Source: Enterobacteriaceae bacterium UBA5654 (lineage in GTDB: Bacteria > Pseudomonadota > Gammaproteobacteria > Enterobacterales > Enterobacteriaceae). From it: a stretch of DNA of 64,000 nt. Location of the stretch: positions 207,038 to 271,037 of the forward strand of contig DIJC01000020.1 of the NCBI GenBank assembly GCA_002421005.1, given 5' to 3'. The translations under genes and the position numbers were made by a program. The notes under the pieces were generated by a model that saw only the letters and a program-made list of their open reading frames with translations, did no database searches and was not told the origin of the DNA. Of this stretch, positions 27,058 to 35,447 are shown piece after piece. Every line of letters begins with the position of its first letter. The stretch's first letter is position 1.

Positions 27058-27780
27058 TTAAAACGGAAAATGAATCAGCTCAACGTCGCCCGGCGTGACT
27101 TTAACCATCGATCCCTCGCTGTGCCACGCGCCCAGCACCACGCGGAATGCAGGCTGTCCGTTTGCCACGCATTCATGCACGGCGGGGCGGTGTGTATGAC
27201 CATGGATCAGCCATTGCACATGATGTTTTTCGAGCGCATCAACGACCGCCAGCGGATTCACGTCCATAATTTCCAGCGATTTCGTGCTGTTCGCCGCTTT
27301 GCTGTTCGCCCGCATTCTGGCAGCGATACGCTGGCGGATAAAAAGCGGAAGCGCGAGAAACAGTCGCTGAAGCCACGGCTGGTGGACTTTGGCGCGAAAC
27401 GCCTGATACCCGGCGTCGTCGGTGCACAAGGTGTCGCCGTGCATAATCAGCACCCGGCGTCCGTAAAGGTCGAGGATTTTCTCTTCCGGCAGCAGGATCA
27501 TGCCGCTTTCACGGGCAAAACGTTTACCGAGCAGAAAATCACGATTGCCGTGAATGAAATAACAGGGGACGCCGGAATCAACCAGCGCGTTGATTGCCGC
27601 CGCGATTTGTCGATGCAGCACAACCGGATCGTCATCGCCAATCCAGGCTTCAAAAAGATCGCCGAGAATGTACAGCGCGTCGGCCTGACGAGCTTCTTCG
27701 GCTAAAAAACGCAGAAAACCGGCGACGATCGCCGGTTCTTCCGTGCAGAGGTGAAGATCTGCAATAAAGAGTGTCGTCAC
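27058..27780 (-). CDS. lpxH: UDP-2,3-diacylglucosamine diphosphatase LpxH
   Basis: A 240-residue peripheral membrane enzyme that cleaves UDP-2,3-diacylglucosamine to lipid X in lipid A synthesis. Calcineurin-type metal motifs are FIADLHL (D8, H10), GDLFEAW, HGNRDFLLG, MHGDTL and HGHTHRP. Its length matches E. coli. It follows ppiB with only two bases between them on the same strand. Confidence 0.97.
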   Translation of the reverse strand: MTTLFIADLHLCTEEPAIVAGFLRFLAEEARQADALYILGDLFEAWIGDDDPVVLHRQIAAAINALVDSGVPCYFIHGNRDFLLGKRFARESGMILLPEEKILDLYGRRVLIMHGDTLCTDDAGYQAFRAKVHQPWLQRLFLALPLFIRQRIAARMRANSKAANSTKSLEIMDVNPLAVVDALEKHHVQWLIHGHTHRPAVHECVANGQPAFRVVLGAWHSEGSMVKVTPGDVELIHFPF

Positions 27781-27782
27781 GC

Positions 27783-28277
27783 TTATTCGCTGACGGTCAC
27801 GCTGGTAATGATAACGTCTTCTTTAGGAACGTCCTGATGCATACCGCTGCGACCCGTAGATACGCCTTTGATTTTTTCAACAACGTCCATACCTTCAACC
27901 ACTTCAGCAAATACGCAGTAGCCCCAGCCCTGAAGGCTTTCGCCGGAGAAGTTCAGGAAGTCGTTATCGGCGACGTTGATGAAAAACTGTGCGGTTGCAG
28001 AGTGCGGTGCCTGAGTACGGGCCATTGCCAGCGTACCACGGGTGTTTTTCAGACCGTTGTTCGCTTCGTTTTTGATCGCTTCTTTGGTCTCTTTCTGACG
28101 CATACCCGGTTCAAAACCGCCGCCCTGAATCATGAAGCCGTTGATTACACGGTGGAAAATGGTGTTATTATAAAAACCTTCGCGACAGTAATCCAGGAAG
28201 TTTTTAACTGTTTCAGGCGCTTTATCGTCAAAAGTTTTGATTACGATATCGCCGTGATTAGTGTGGAATGTAACCAT
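27783..28277 (-). CDS. ppiB: Cytoplasmic peptidyl-prolyl isomerase B (cyclophilin)
   Basis: A 164-residue cyclophilin that catalyses cis-trans isomerisation of X-Pro bonds in the cytoplasm; no signal peptide is present. Active-site blocks are FHRVINGFMIQGGGFEPG, TAQFFINVADN and the GYCVFAEVVEGMDVV strand. It matches E. coli PpiB in length and position, divergent from cysS. The 176 bases to cysS hold both promoters. Confidence 0.96.
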   Translation of the reverse strand: MVTFHTNHGDIVIKTFDDKAPETVKNFLDYCREGFYNNTIFHRVINGFMIQGGGFEPGMRQKETKEAIKNEANNGLKNTRGTLAMARTQAPHSATAQFFINVADNDFLNFSGESLQGWGYCVFAEVVEGMDVVEKIKGVSTGRSGMHQDVPKEDVIITSVTVSE

Positions 28278-28453
28278 TTTTGTATCCTGTTCCGTTATAG
28301 TGGCACTTCAACCCGACAGCGGGTCACAGATAAGCGCATGTTATAGCATAAGCAGGAGGTTCGATCATCCCGCAAAGTGTGCTGCTTCGTCTGCAAATTA
28401 TGGTTATTATACGGACTTTACAATCCACACACGTCTACCACATGGAATCATCG

Positions 28454-29839
28454 ATGTTGAAAATTTTTAATACTCTGACGCGCCAAAAAGAGGAATTTAA
28501 ACCTATTCATGCCGGGGAAGTCGGCATGTACGTGTGTGGTATCACCGTTTACGATCTCTGCCATATCGGTCATGGTCGCACTTTTGTGGCTTTCGACGTT
28601 GTCGCGCGTTACTTGCGGTTTCTCGGCTATAAGCTGAAATATGTGCGCAATATCACCGATATTGACGACAAAATCATTAAGCGTGCCAACGAGAACGGCG
28701 AGAACTTCGTGGCGCTGGTTGACCGGATGGTGAAAGAGATGCACACCGATTTCGATGCGCTGAATATCCTGCGCCCGGACAGCGAGCCGCGCGCCACCCA
28801 GCACATCCATGAAATCATTGAACTTACCGAACGCCTGATCCAGCGCGGTCACGCTTATGTTGCCGATAACGGCGACGTGATGTTTTCGGTAGAAACTGAT
28901 GCCGACTACGGCAAACTATCGCGTCAGGATCTGGATCAGCTCCAGGCAGGCGCGCGCGTTGAAGTCGTTGACGTGAAGCGTAACCCGATGGATTTCGTGC
29001 TGTGGAAGATGTCCCGACCGGGCGAGCCGAGCTGGTCTTCGCCGTGGGGCGAGGGGCGTCCGGGCTGGCACATCGAGTGCTCGGCGATGAACTGCAAGCA
29101 GCTGGGTTCACATTTTGATATTCACGGCGGCGGTTCGGATCTGATGTTCCCGCACCATGAAAATGAAATCGCCCAGTCCACCTGTGCGCATGATGGCGCG
29201 TATGTGAACTACTGGATGCACTCCGGCATGGTGATGGTTGACCGCGAAAAGATGTCCAAATCGCTGGGCAACTTTTTTACCGTGCGCGACGTGCTGAAAT
29301 ATTATGACGCGGAAACCGTGCGCTACTTCCTGATGTCCGGTCACTATCGCAGCCAGCTTAACTACAGCGAAGAGAATCTGAAGCAGGCGCGCTCAGCGCT
29401 GGAACGTCTGTATACCGCGCTGCGCGGCACGGATGCGTCGGTCGCAGCGGCGGGCGGCGAAGCCTTCGAAGCCCGTTTTGTTGAGGCGATGAACGATGAC
29501 TTCAACACCCCTGAAGCCTACTCGGTACTGTTTGATATGGCGCGTGAAGTTAACCGCCTGAAAACGGAAGAAGGGCAGGCGGCAAACGCCCTGGCCTCGC
29601 ACCTGCGTAAACTGTCTCACATTCTGGGGCTGCTGGAGCAGGAGCCGGAAGCGTTCCTGCAAAGCGGCGCGCAGGCCGACGACAGCGAAGTGGCGGAGAT
29701 TGAAGCGTTGATCCAACAGCGTCTGGACGCACGCAAAGCCAAAGACTGGTCGGCGGCGGATGCAGCACGCGACCGGCTGAACGAGATGGGGATCGTGCTG
29801 GAAGATGGCCCGCAGGGTACGACCTGGCGACGGAAATAA
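28454..29839 (+). CDS. cysS: Cysteinyl-tRNA synthetase
   Basis: A 461-residue class I synthetase that charges tRNA-Cys. It has the HIGH motif in CHIGHGRTF, KMSKS in EKMSKSLG, and zinc-site residues in YVCGITVYD, ECSAMNCKQLG and FPHHENE. The frame is open for 75 bases upstream (28379), but MLKIFNTL at 28454 is the E. coli start and gives exactly 461 residues. Confidence 0.97.
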   Translation: MLKIFNTLTRQKEEFKPIHAGEVGMYVCGITVYDLCHIGHGRTFVAFDVVARYLRFLGYKLKYVRNITDIDDKIIKRANENGENFVALVDRMVKEMHTDFDALNILRPDSEPRATQHIHEIIELTERLIQRGHAYVADNGDVMFSVETDADYGKLSRQDLDQLQAGARVEVVDVKRNPMDFVLWKMSRPGEPSWSSPWGEGRPGWHIECSAMNCKQLGSHFDIHGGGSDLMFPHHENEIAQSTCAHDGAYVNYWMHSGMVMVDREKMSKSLGNFFTVRDVLKYYDAETVRYFLMSGHYRSQLNYSEENLKQARSALERLYTALRGTDASVAAAGGEAFEARFVEAMNDDFNTPEAYSVLFDMAREVNRLKTEEGQAANALASHLRKLSHILGLLEQEPEAFLQSGAQADDSEVAEIEALIQQRLDARKAKDWSAADAARDRLNEMGIVLEDGPQGTTWRRK

Positions 29840-29846
29840 ATGTGTC

Positions 29847-29869
29847 AGGCCCGGCTTTTCGCCGGGCCT
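29847..29869 (+). terminator. Rho-independent terminator of cysS
   Basis: AGGCCCGGC and GCCGGGCCT form a 9-bp stem with a 5-base loop, followed by TTTACTTT. It lies eight bases after the cysS stop. Confidence 0.92.
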
Positions 29870-29915
29870 TTTACTTTCCGTTATACGTCGTGCGGGTTAT
29901 TCAGTACACCGTCCA

Positions 29916-30932
29916 TCACGCCGATTCGCGTATCACCAGTTGCCCGGACAGGGTAATGCGCTGATTCAGCAACTCTGGCTGATTGATTTTGCGGATTATC
30001 AGCGCGGCGGCCTGACGTCCGGACTCTTCACTGGCGGAGGAAACGTAGGTAAACGACGGCGAGGTCAGGTTGACGTGCAGCATATCTTCAAAGCCGAGCA
30101 GGGCGACCTGCTGGGTCAGGAACACATCTTTACCAATGGTGCGCCCCACCTGATGAATGCCGCTGATGGAGCCGATAATGGCATCCGGGGAATGGCACAG
30201 CAGGGCGGTGATGGTGTTATTTTTTTCCAGCAGATGCCGCGTGGCGTTGCTGACCGCGCGGGTATCTTCGCTACAGGCGGCGCTGGACTCTTCCCGATAC
30301 ACCATCCCGTTCTGGGTCAGGGCGCTGCGAAAGCCTGACAGCCGTTGCTGGCGGATCAAATCATTCTCTTTGCCGCCGACGTAGGCAATGCTGCGGTGCC
30401 CGCGCTCAATCAGATAGCGGGTGGCGAGGCTGGCGGCCTGGCGGTTATCGCGCATCACCAGATTGCACTCTTCCTCAAGCAGCGACTGTGAGACGACGAC
30501 TAACGGCAGCGGACAGTGGCGGATTTGCGCGGGAAGTTTGGCGGAAGTGGTATCGGACGAGAGATAAATCACCCCCGCGACGCCCTGCTGCTTGAAGGAG
30601 AGCAGGCAGCGTTCAAGATGGTCATTCTCATTGAGCGGCTGGCCGAGGAATACCATATATCCCTGTTTTTCCAGCTCCTGAACAATGCTCGCCATCACTT
30701 TGATGGAGTAACTGTCGCTGAAGTCACGCAGGATCAGGCCGATCAGATTAGAGCGATTTGCGCGCAGATTAGCGGCTGCCACGTTGTGAATGTAGCCCAG
30801 CTTATTGATGGCAAGATGAACTTTCTCGATAGTCGCGCTGGAAATCTTTCCCTTTTGACGCAGGACCAGCGACACGGTGGAGACCGAAACGCCTGCCTCG
30901 CGTGCGACATCAATAATGCTGACTTTCTTCAA
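29916..30932 (-). CDS. LacI-family transcription regulator (MalI-like)
   Basis: A 338-residue repressor. The N-terminal helix-turn-helix has VSIIDVAREAGVSVSTVSLV and the hinge helix NVAAANLRANRS. The periplasmic-binding-type core follows from about residue 60. It resembles MalI of E. coli in type, but I do not claim orthology. It lies downstream of a PTS permease gene on the same strand, past a hairpin, so it may be read at lower level. It probably binds the twin palindromes at 32545-32573 upstream of that permease; the inducer should be the imported sugar or its phosphate. Confidence 0.85.
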   Translation of the reverse strand: MKKVSIIDVAREAGVSVSTVSLVLRQKGKISSATIEKVHLAINKLGYIHNVAAANLRANRSNLIGLILRDFSDSYSIKVMASIVQELEKQGYMVFLGQPLNENDHLERCLLSFKQQGVAGVIYLSSDTTSAKLPAQIRHCPLPLVVVSQSLLEEECNLVMRDNRQAASLATRYLIERGHRSIAYVGGKENDLIRQQRLSGFRSALTQNGMVYREESSAACSEDTRAVSNATRHLLEKNNTITALLCHSPDAIIGSISGIHQVGRTIGKDVFLTQQVALLGFEDMLHVNLTSPSFTYVSSASEESGRQAAALIIRKINQPELLNQRITLSGQLVIRESA

Positions 30933-30953
30933 TTCCGCTCCCTGAATAAAAGT

Positions 30954-30975
30954 GTCTCCCGCGCAGGCGGGAGAC
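30954..30975 (-). terminator. Hairpin between the PTS gene and the LacI-type gene
   Basis: GTCTCCCGC and GCGGGAGAC form a 9-bp stem with a 4-base loop. On the minus strand an ACTTTTATT tail follows, so this should end most PTS transcripts before the regulator gene. Confidence 0.75.
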
Positions 30976-30993
30976 GGTGTGACGAGTGTAGGG

Positions 30994-32493
30994 CTATCGG
31001 CCTAACTGCGTCGTCATGGTTTGTGCGATAAACTGGGCGCGGGCACCGAAAATAATCTGCACGCCCCGGTCCCCTACATATACCACGCCGCGTGCGCCGA
31101 TACCGTTAAGCCCGTCTTTATCTACCGCATCGCCCTTCGCCACTTCAAGACGCAGACGAGTAATACATGCGCCGACGGACTGAATATTCTGCGCGCCGCC
31201 GATAAGCCCGATAATCTCTGTCGCCAGCTCTTCATCGGTTTTATCGCTGGCATCAGCGGTAATGTCGGTGCGGCCCGGCGTTTTCACGTCGAAGCGGCGG
31301 ATCACAAAACGGAATGTGAAATAGTAAATCGCCGCCATCGGCACCCCAACAATAATCGCGTTGAGGAAGTTGGTCTGATAGCCGTTAAACGACGGCAGTA
31401 TACCAAACGAGATGTAGTCGATAAGCCCGGCGGAGAAGGATTTTGCGATATGCGCATGGAGAAGATACATGCACATATACGACAGTCCCGCCATGATCGC
31501 GTTAAACACGTACAGTACCGGTGCCACGAAGATAAAGGTAAATTCAACCGGCTCGGTGATCCCGGTCAGGAAACAGGTTAAGCCCGCCGAGAACAGAATA
31601 CCCGCCGCGATTTTTTTGTTGCGGGTGTGCGCTTCCTGATACATCGCCAGACAGGCCGCAGGCAGAGCAAACAGCATCAGCGGGAACTCGCCCTGCATAA
31701 ACTTGCCAGCGTTCTGGTAGCTGTCGCTGCTGAACGATTTAACGCCTTCTTCCAGCATTTTGAACCAGATAGTCTGGTCGCCGTGGATCACCTGTCCGGC
31801 CTGGGTGGTGTAATCGCCGAACGAGTACCAGAACGACGGATACCAGATGTGGTGCAGACCCAGTGGGATCAGCGCGCGCTCGACCAGACCAAAAATAAAG
31901 GTCGAGGCAGCCTGGTTATCACCATTAACAATCACCGACAGCGCGTCAATCCCGGCCTGAATATGCTGCCAGACGTAAGGAAGCAGCAGACCCATGATGA
32001 ATGACAAAAACGCGGTAGCAATCGCGACAAAACGCTTACCGGAGAAAAAGCCGAGGAACTCCGGCAGTTGCAGGGTGTGGAATTTGTTATAGCACCACGC
32101 CGCCAGAATACCGCAGATCAGGCCGCCAAAAACGCCCATTTGCAGCGTTGGAATACCGACCACCATCGCGTATTTGCCGCCCTGCGAGGCCATTTCCGGC
32201 GTGATGGACAGCATCGTGCTGATGGTGATGTTAGTAACGAAAACCGACACCGCCGCCGACAGCGCGGCAATACCGGATTCCGACGCCAGCCCGACGGCAG
32301 AGCCAATGGCGAACAGCATCGGCAGGTTATCAAAAATAACCCCGCCCGCGTTCATCATTAGCGGTAAGTGGAACTTATCCCCGAACGCCAGCAGTAAGCC
32401 TGCCGCCGGAAGGAGTGAAATCGGCAGCATTAACGCGCGGCCAATCATCGATAGCTTTGAAAGCGATTTTACAAACCCTGATATCAGACTCAT
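30994..32493 (-). CDS. PTS permease, EIIC-EIIB fusion of the glucose/GlcNAc/maltose family
   Basis: A 499-residue sugar phosphotransferase permease. The membrane IIC domain fills residues 1 to about 390 (family motif GITEPVEFTFIFVAP). A short linker joins it to a IIB domain carrying the phosphorylated cysteine in VGACITRLRLEV near residue 450. No IIA domain is present, so it must borrow one, for example Crr. Sequence type is nearer NagE/PtsG than E. coli MalX; the sugar cannot be told. A start at 32517 is open, but GGGGGAAG sits before the ATG at 32493. Confidence 0.88.
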   Translation of the reverse strand: MSLISGFVKSLSKLSMIGRALMLPISLLPAAGLLLAFGDKFHLPLMMNAGGVIFDNLPMLFAIGSAVGLASESGIAALSAAVSVFVTNITISTMLSITPEMASQGGKYAMVVGIPTLQMGVFGGLICGILAAWCYNKFHTLQLPEFLGFFSGKRFVAIATAFLSFIMGLLLPYVWQHIQAGIDALSVIVNGDNQAASTFIFGLVERALIPLGLHHIWYPSFWYSFGDYTTQAGQVIHGDQTIWFKMLEEGVKSFSSDSYQNAGKFMQGEFPLMLFALPAACLAMYQEAHTRNKKIAAGILFSAGLTCFLTGITEPVEFTFIFVAPVLYVFNAIMAGLSYMCMYLLHAHIAKSFSAGLIDYISFGILPSFNGYQTNFLNAIIVGVPMAAIYYFTFRFVIRRFDVKTPGRTDITADASDKTDEELATEIIGLIGGAQNIQSVGACITRLRLEVAKGDAVDKDGLNGIGARGVVYVGDRGVQIIFGARAQFIAQTMTTQLGR

Positions 32494-32544
32494 GCTGACT
32501 TCCCCCGGTGTTGGCACTGTAACGCGCCGTCTTATTTTATTTTA

Positions 32545-32573
32545 AGTATAACGTTTTAGTAGAACGTTCTACT
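32545..32573. promoter_or_regulatory. Twin LacI-type operators upstream of the PTS gene
   Basis: AGTAGAACGTTCTACT (32558-32573) is a perfect 16-bp palindrome with a central CG, as LacI-family sites have. AGTATAACGTTTTAGT (32545-32560) is a second, weaker copy (six of eight half-site pairs), with its centre 13 bp away. Both lie 50-80 bp upstream of the PTS start. They are the natural targets of the LacI-type protein encoded next door. Confidence 0.75.
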
Positions 32574-32659
32574 TATCGTGGGAGATCGCCGGATTGCTGG
32601 CAACTGAAATTTCACTGCCGGTCTGACAAAATTCTGATTCTTTGAAGTTGATCGAAAAT

Positions 32660-32681
32660 TAGCCCTTATTGCTAAGGGCTA
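32660..32681 (-). terminator. Terminator of the folD-ybcJ unit
   Basis: AGCCCTTA and TAAGGGCT form a perfect 8-bp stem with a 4-base loop. On the minus strand AATTTTCG follows, 14 bases past the ybcJ stop. Confidence 0.85.
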
Positions 32682-32694
32682 AAGGGGGAGGGGA

Positions 32695-32907
32695 TCAGGC
32701 GGTAACGGTGATTTTTTGTCCATCAAATGCCACGGTCTGACCGGCCACGATTTTGCAGCGCTTGCGGGTTTCAACCTGACCATCCACCGTCACCTGGCCT
32801 TCGGCGATAAAGATTTTCGCCTGCGCGCCGCTTTCGCTCCAGCCTTCCAGCTTCAGCAGATCGCACAGTTCAACGTGGGGATGTTTACCTAAAGAAAATG
32901 TCGCCAT
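32695..32907 (-). CDS. ybcJ: S4-like RNA-binding protein YbcJ
   Basis: A 70-residue protein with the alpha-L (S4-like) RNA-binding fold; GQVTVDGQVETRKRCKI is the typical core. It matches E. coli YbcJ (70 residues). The RNA target is unknown. The frame opens at 32928 inside folD, but MATFSLGKHP at 32907 is the conserved start, one base after the folD stop, so the two are coupled. Confidence 0.93.
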   Translation of the reverse strand: MATFSLGKHPHVELCDLLKLEGWSESGAQAKIFIAEGQVTVDGQVETRKRCKIVAGQTVAFDGQKITVTA

Positions 32908-32908
32908 C

Positions 32909-33775
32909 TTAAGCGCCCTCAATATCATGATATTCTTCGCACGCCTGGAGCGTGTTTTCGATAAGCGTGGCGACCGTCATTGGCCCCACGCCGCCCGGAA
33001 CCGGGGTGATGAAAGAGGCGCGGGCGGCGGCGTCTTCAAACACCACGTCACCCACCACTTTTCCATTTTCCAGCCGGTTAATGCCGACATCGATAACAAT
33101 CGCACCTTCTTTGATCCATTCGCCGGGAATAAAACCGGGTTTACCCACGGCAACAATCAGCAGATCGGCATTTTCAACGTGATGGCGCAGATTGCGAGTA
33201 AAGCGATGCGTTACGGTAGTGGTGCAGCCTGCAAGCAGCAGTTCCATGCTCATCGGGCGGCCGACAATATTGGACGCGCCAATGACAACCGCGTTCAGAC
33301 CGTAGGTATCAATATTGTAACGTTCAAGCAAAGTGACGATCCCGCGCGGGGTGCAGGGGCGCAGACGCGGCGCGCGCTGGCACAGACGACCAACGTTATA
33401 GGGATGGAAGCCGTCAACGTCTTTATCCGGCCGGATGCGCTCAAGCACTTTTACGTTATCGATTCCGGCAGGCAGGGGAAGCTGCACCAGAATGCCGTCG
33501 ATAGTGGTGTCGTCATTGAGCTTATCAATCAGTTCCAGCAGTTCAGCTTCGCTGGTGGTGGCGGGTAAATCATAAGAGCGGGAAATGAATCCGACCTCTT
33601 CACACGCTTTGCGCTTGCTGCCAACGTAAATTTGCGAGGCAGGGTTGCTGCCGACCAGCACCACGGCAAGCCCCGGAGCGCGAAATCCAACCGCCAGACG
33701 CGCCTTCACTTTTTCCGCAACTTCAGAGCGCACCTGCTGCGCAATCGTTTTACCATCAATAATCTTTGCTGCCAT
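32909..33775 (-). CDS. folD: Methylene-THF dehydrogenase / methenyl-THF cyclohydrolase FolD
   Basis: A 288-residue bifunctional cytoplasmic enzyme of one-carbon metabolism that interconverts 5,10-methylene-THF and 10-formyl-THF with NADP. Motifs are YVGSKRKACEEVG (catalytic Tyr and Lys), the cofactor loop IGASNIVGRP, and the folate-site PVPGGVGPMT near the end. Length and position, next to tRNA-Arg, match E. coli. Confidence 0.97.
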   Translation of the reverse strand: MAAKIIDGKTIAQQVRSEVAEKVKARLAVGFRAPGLAVVLVGSNPASQIYVGSKRKACEEVGFISRSYDLPATTSEAELLELIDKLNDDTTIDGILVQLPLPAGIDNVKVLERIRPDKDVDGFHPYNVGRLCQRAPRLRPCTPRGIVTLLERYNIDTYGLNAVVIGASNIVGRPMSMELLLAGCTTTVTHRFTRNLRHHVENADLLIVAVGKPGFIPGEWIKEGAIVIDVGINRLENGKVVGDVVFEDAAARASFITPVPGGVGPMTVATLIENTLQACEEYHDIEGA

Positions 33776-33932
33776 CAGAGAGAGGATTCCATCTGTCAGA
33801 AAACATAAGGGGGATGGTTATATTTTGTCAGAAGCGCGGCGTGCTGTCAGGTATCGTTTTTGATATTCGTCACTTTTCACCGGACCGCAGGGGTGAAAGC
33901 GCTTATTTACCGACCATCCGGTTGCAAAGCCA

Positions 33933-33960
33933 TTGACTCAGCAGGCGTTGACCGTATAAT
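33933..33960 (+). promoter_or_regulatory. tRNA-Arg promoter
   Basis: TTGACT (33933-33938) and a perfect TATAAT (33955-33960) are separated by 16 bases. The tRNA begins 24 bases further on. Confidence 0.85.
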
Positions 33961-33984
33961 TCCACGCGTTTCACCTTCCTCAAC

Positions 33985-34061
33985 GCGCCCTTAGCTCAGT
34001 TGGATAGAGCAACGACCTTCTAAGTCGTGGGTCACAGGTTCGAATCCTGTAGGGCGTACCA
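33985..34061 (+). tRNA. argU: tRNA-Arg (anticodon UCU)
   Basis: A 77-base tRNA that decodes the rare AGA codon. The acceptor stem GCGCCCT pairs with AGGGCGT, and CCA is encoded at 34059-34061. The anticodon loop CTTCTAA gives TCT at 34019-34021. The T-arm is GGTTCGAATCC. It matches E. coli argU apart from a few bases in the T-stem and acceptor. argU is a known phage and island target (DLP12 in K-12), and an integrase remnant and a repeated 3' end follow here. Confidence 0.97.
34039..34054 (+). repeat. Left attachment repeat (tRNA 3' end)
   Basis: TTCGAATCCTGTAGGG, within the T-arm and acceptor of tRNA-Arg, is repeated exactly at 39619-39634 in the same direction. It marks the left edge of an integrated element. 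Confidence 0.8.
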
Positions 34062-34076
34062 TTTAATATCAGCAAG

Positions 34077-34336
34077 TTAACCTTCATTCGCCTCCTTCAG
34101 ATTTTCAGTATGGGACATATTTGGGACATCGATGGTAAATATCGAGTCGATCTGCCGCGCATGCTCTGTTAAGTGGTTCGGTGCGAGGTGAGCATAACGA
34201 CGCACCATTTCGATGCTTTCCCAACCTCCCATCTCCTGTAGTACTGACAACGGAACTCCGGCCTGAATCAACCAACTTGCCCAGGTGTGTCTGAGGTCGT
34301 GGAAGCGGAAATTCTGTAGCCACCAGCGCGTAGCTA
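34077..34336 (-). pseudogene. C-terminal fragment of a tyrosine integrase
   Basis: About 80 residues from RWWLQNFRFHDLRH to the stop. They include the HxxR box (HDLRH), the second His/Trp region (GGWESIEMV) and the catalytic tyrosine in RRYAHLAP. The N-terminal two thirds, with the first catalytic arginine, are missing. The start is a junction with an unrelated membrane-protein gene near 34330-34345. The stop lies 16 bases from the tRNA, the usual place for an island integrase. Confidence 0.85.
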
Positions 34337-34665
34337 ACATATCCCAGCGTTAACCCCGTAACACACAAATACAGAATCACTATTGTTAAAAATATTTTGT
34401 AATCAGTAAAAAATTTTAATGGGGCAGTAAGATAAAAATGCTTCCTTGCGCCATTGTTAATCTCTGTAAACAACCGGTAAATCTCCGGATTATCCTTTAT
34501 GGATTTTATTTTATTATGTTTGCACCAATGTTTTCTGTTAGCAAAGTACATAGACCAGTCTGCATACACAGTTATAATGGCAAGTAATATGCCGGCTGCC
34601 ACAGAATCATAATAAAAAACAGCTTTGTGGGGTAGAATTAAAGAAATTATTTCATTCATCATCAC
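34105..34665 (-). pseudogene. Membrane protein gene fused out of frame into the integrase remnant
   Basis: The first 110 or so residues look real: MNEIISLILPHKAVF, then hydrophobic helices (about 15-40, 90-112) around a basic stretch. After about residue 112 the frame runs through the integrase DNA in a different phase (ALVATEFPLPRPQTHLG and on), giving a nonsense tail. The true 3' end is therefore lost. The DNA is clearly AT-rich compared with the flanks. The start overlaps the stop of the upstream gene. Function unknown; it may belong with the upstream putative immunity gene. Confidence 0.6.
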
Positions 34666-35447
34666 ATCCCCATATGCTCACGGGCTTTGTCACCATAGAA
34701 CCAGGTAAAAAATGTCCCCATACCCAGAAATACAACTGTGCAGATAATAGCAAGTATAATTATAAACCAGCCTGATATGGATTTACCGCCATCGCCAGAA
34801 CTGCCAATGATTAGCATAATTCCAAAAAAGAACATCAGACCGGCGATACCGCAAACTTCCCACGGCGTCGTGTATCTTTTCTCCTGGGGATAATCAGGTT
34901 GGCGAGTTAACCGGGACGACAGAGCCGTCATTGAAAACTGGTTCTGTTCGGAAGTGGCCACCAGCTGATCACCTTGCGCATATACCACCGCATCCGATGC
35001 CAGTGCCAGCATCAGCCAGGGGTACCCGGCAGAATGCTCGCCGAGTGACATTTCAAGCTCCAGCCTGTCCGGAACGGCCTTTTTCTCATCCAGCACTTCC
35101 AGCAGCGGGTACTTCTCCGTGCGGGAGAGTCCGGTATACCAGAGTTGTTTTAGTTTACTGACAGCTTCCGCTCGCAGATAAACAGGTACTGTTGCTTCAA
35201 CGTCTGTGACCCCCGTCATCGGCTGATAAAGATAAACCGGTTTTTCTCCTTCTGTTTTGACGTAGTAATTCGTGAAGAGAAGTGCAGTAACATTTTCCAT
35301 CTGTTTAGACTCTTCTTCGTCAGAATGAAGGTCTACACAGATATCCCCGTTTGGTTCATTCTCTCCAGGAGAGTAATGAGCTCCACGCCAGGTTTTTCCG
35401 TAATCTTTTGAAACTGTAAATCCCCCTCCCCACGACGAAATTGCCAT
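34662..35447 (-). CDS. Putative T6SS immunity-type protein with an Asp-box (possibly truncated)
   Basis: A 261-residue frame. It begins ISSWGGGFTVSKDYGKTW, which holds an Asp-box (SxDxGxTW) like those of beta-propeller proteins. A long soluble part follows, then two membrane helices near residues 200-250. Its 5' end overlaps the lipase frame by 115 bases. The same frame stays sensible a little further upstream (THPSERYMAIS), which suggests the true N-terminus was lost at a junction. Placed after a Tle3-like lipase, it could be the matching immunity protein; that role is inferred from position only. Confidence 0.5.
   Translation of the reverse strand: MAISSWGGGFTVSKDYGKTWRGAHYSPGENEPNGDICVDLHSDEEESKQMENVTALLFTNYYVKTEGEKPVYLYQPMTGVTDVEATVPVYLRAEAVSKLKQLWYTGLSRTEKYPLLEVLDEKKAVPDRLELEMSLGEHSAGYPWLMLALASDAVVYAQGDQLVATSEQNQFSMTALSSRLTRQPDYPQEKRYTTPWEVCGIAGLMFFFGIMLIIGSSGDGGKSISGWFIIILAIICTVVFLGMGTFFTWFYGDKAREHMGM

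Noticed and set aside
26800..27705. 301-codon plus-strand open frame
   Set aside because: Runs antisense through purE and lpxH, both clearly real; the composition is shadow-like.
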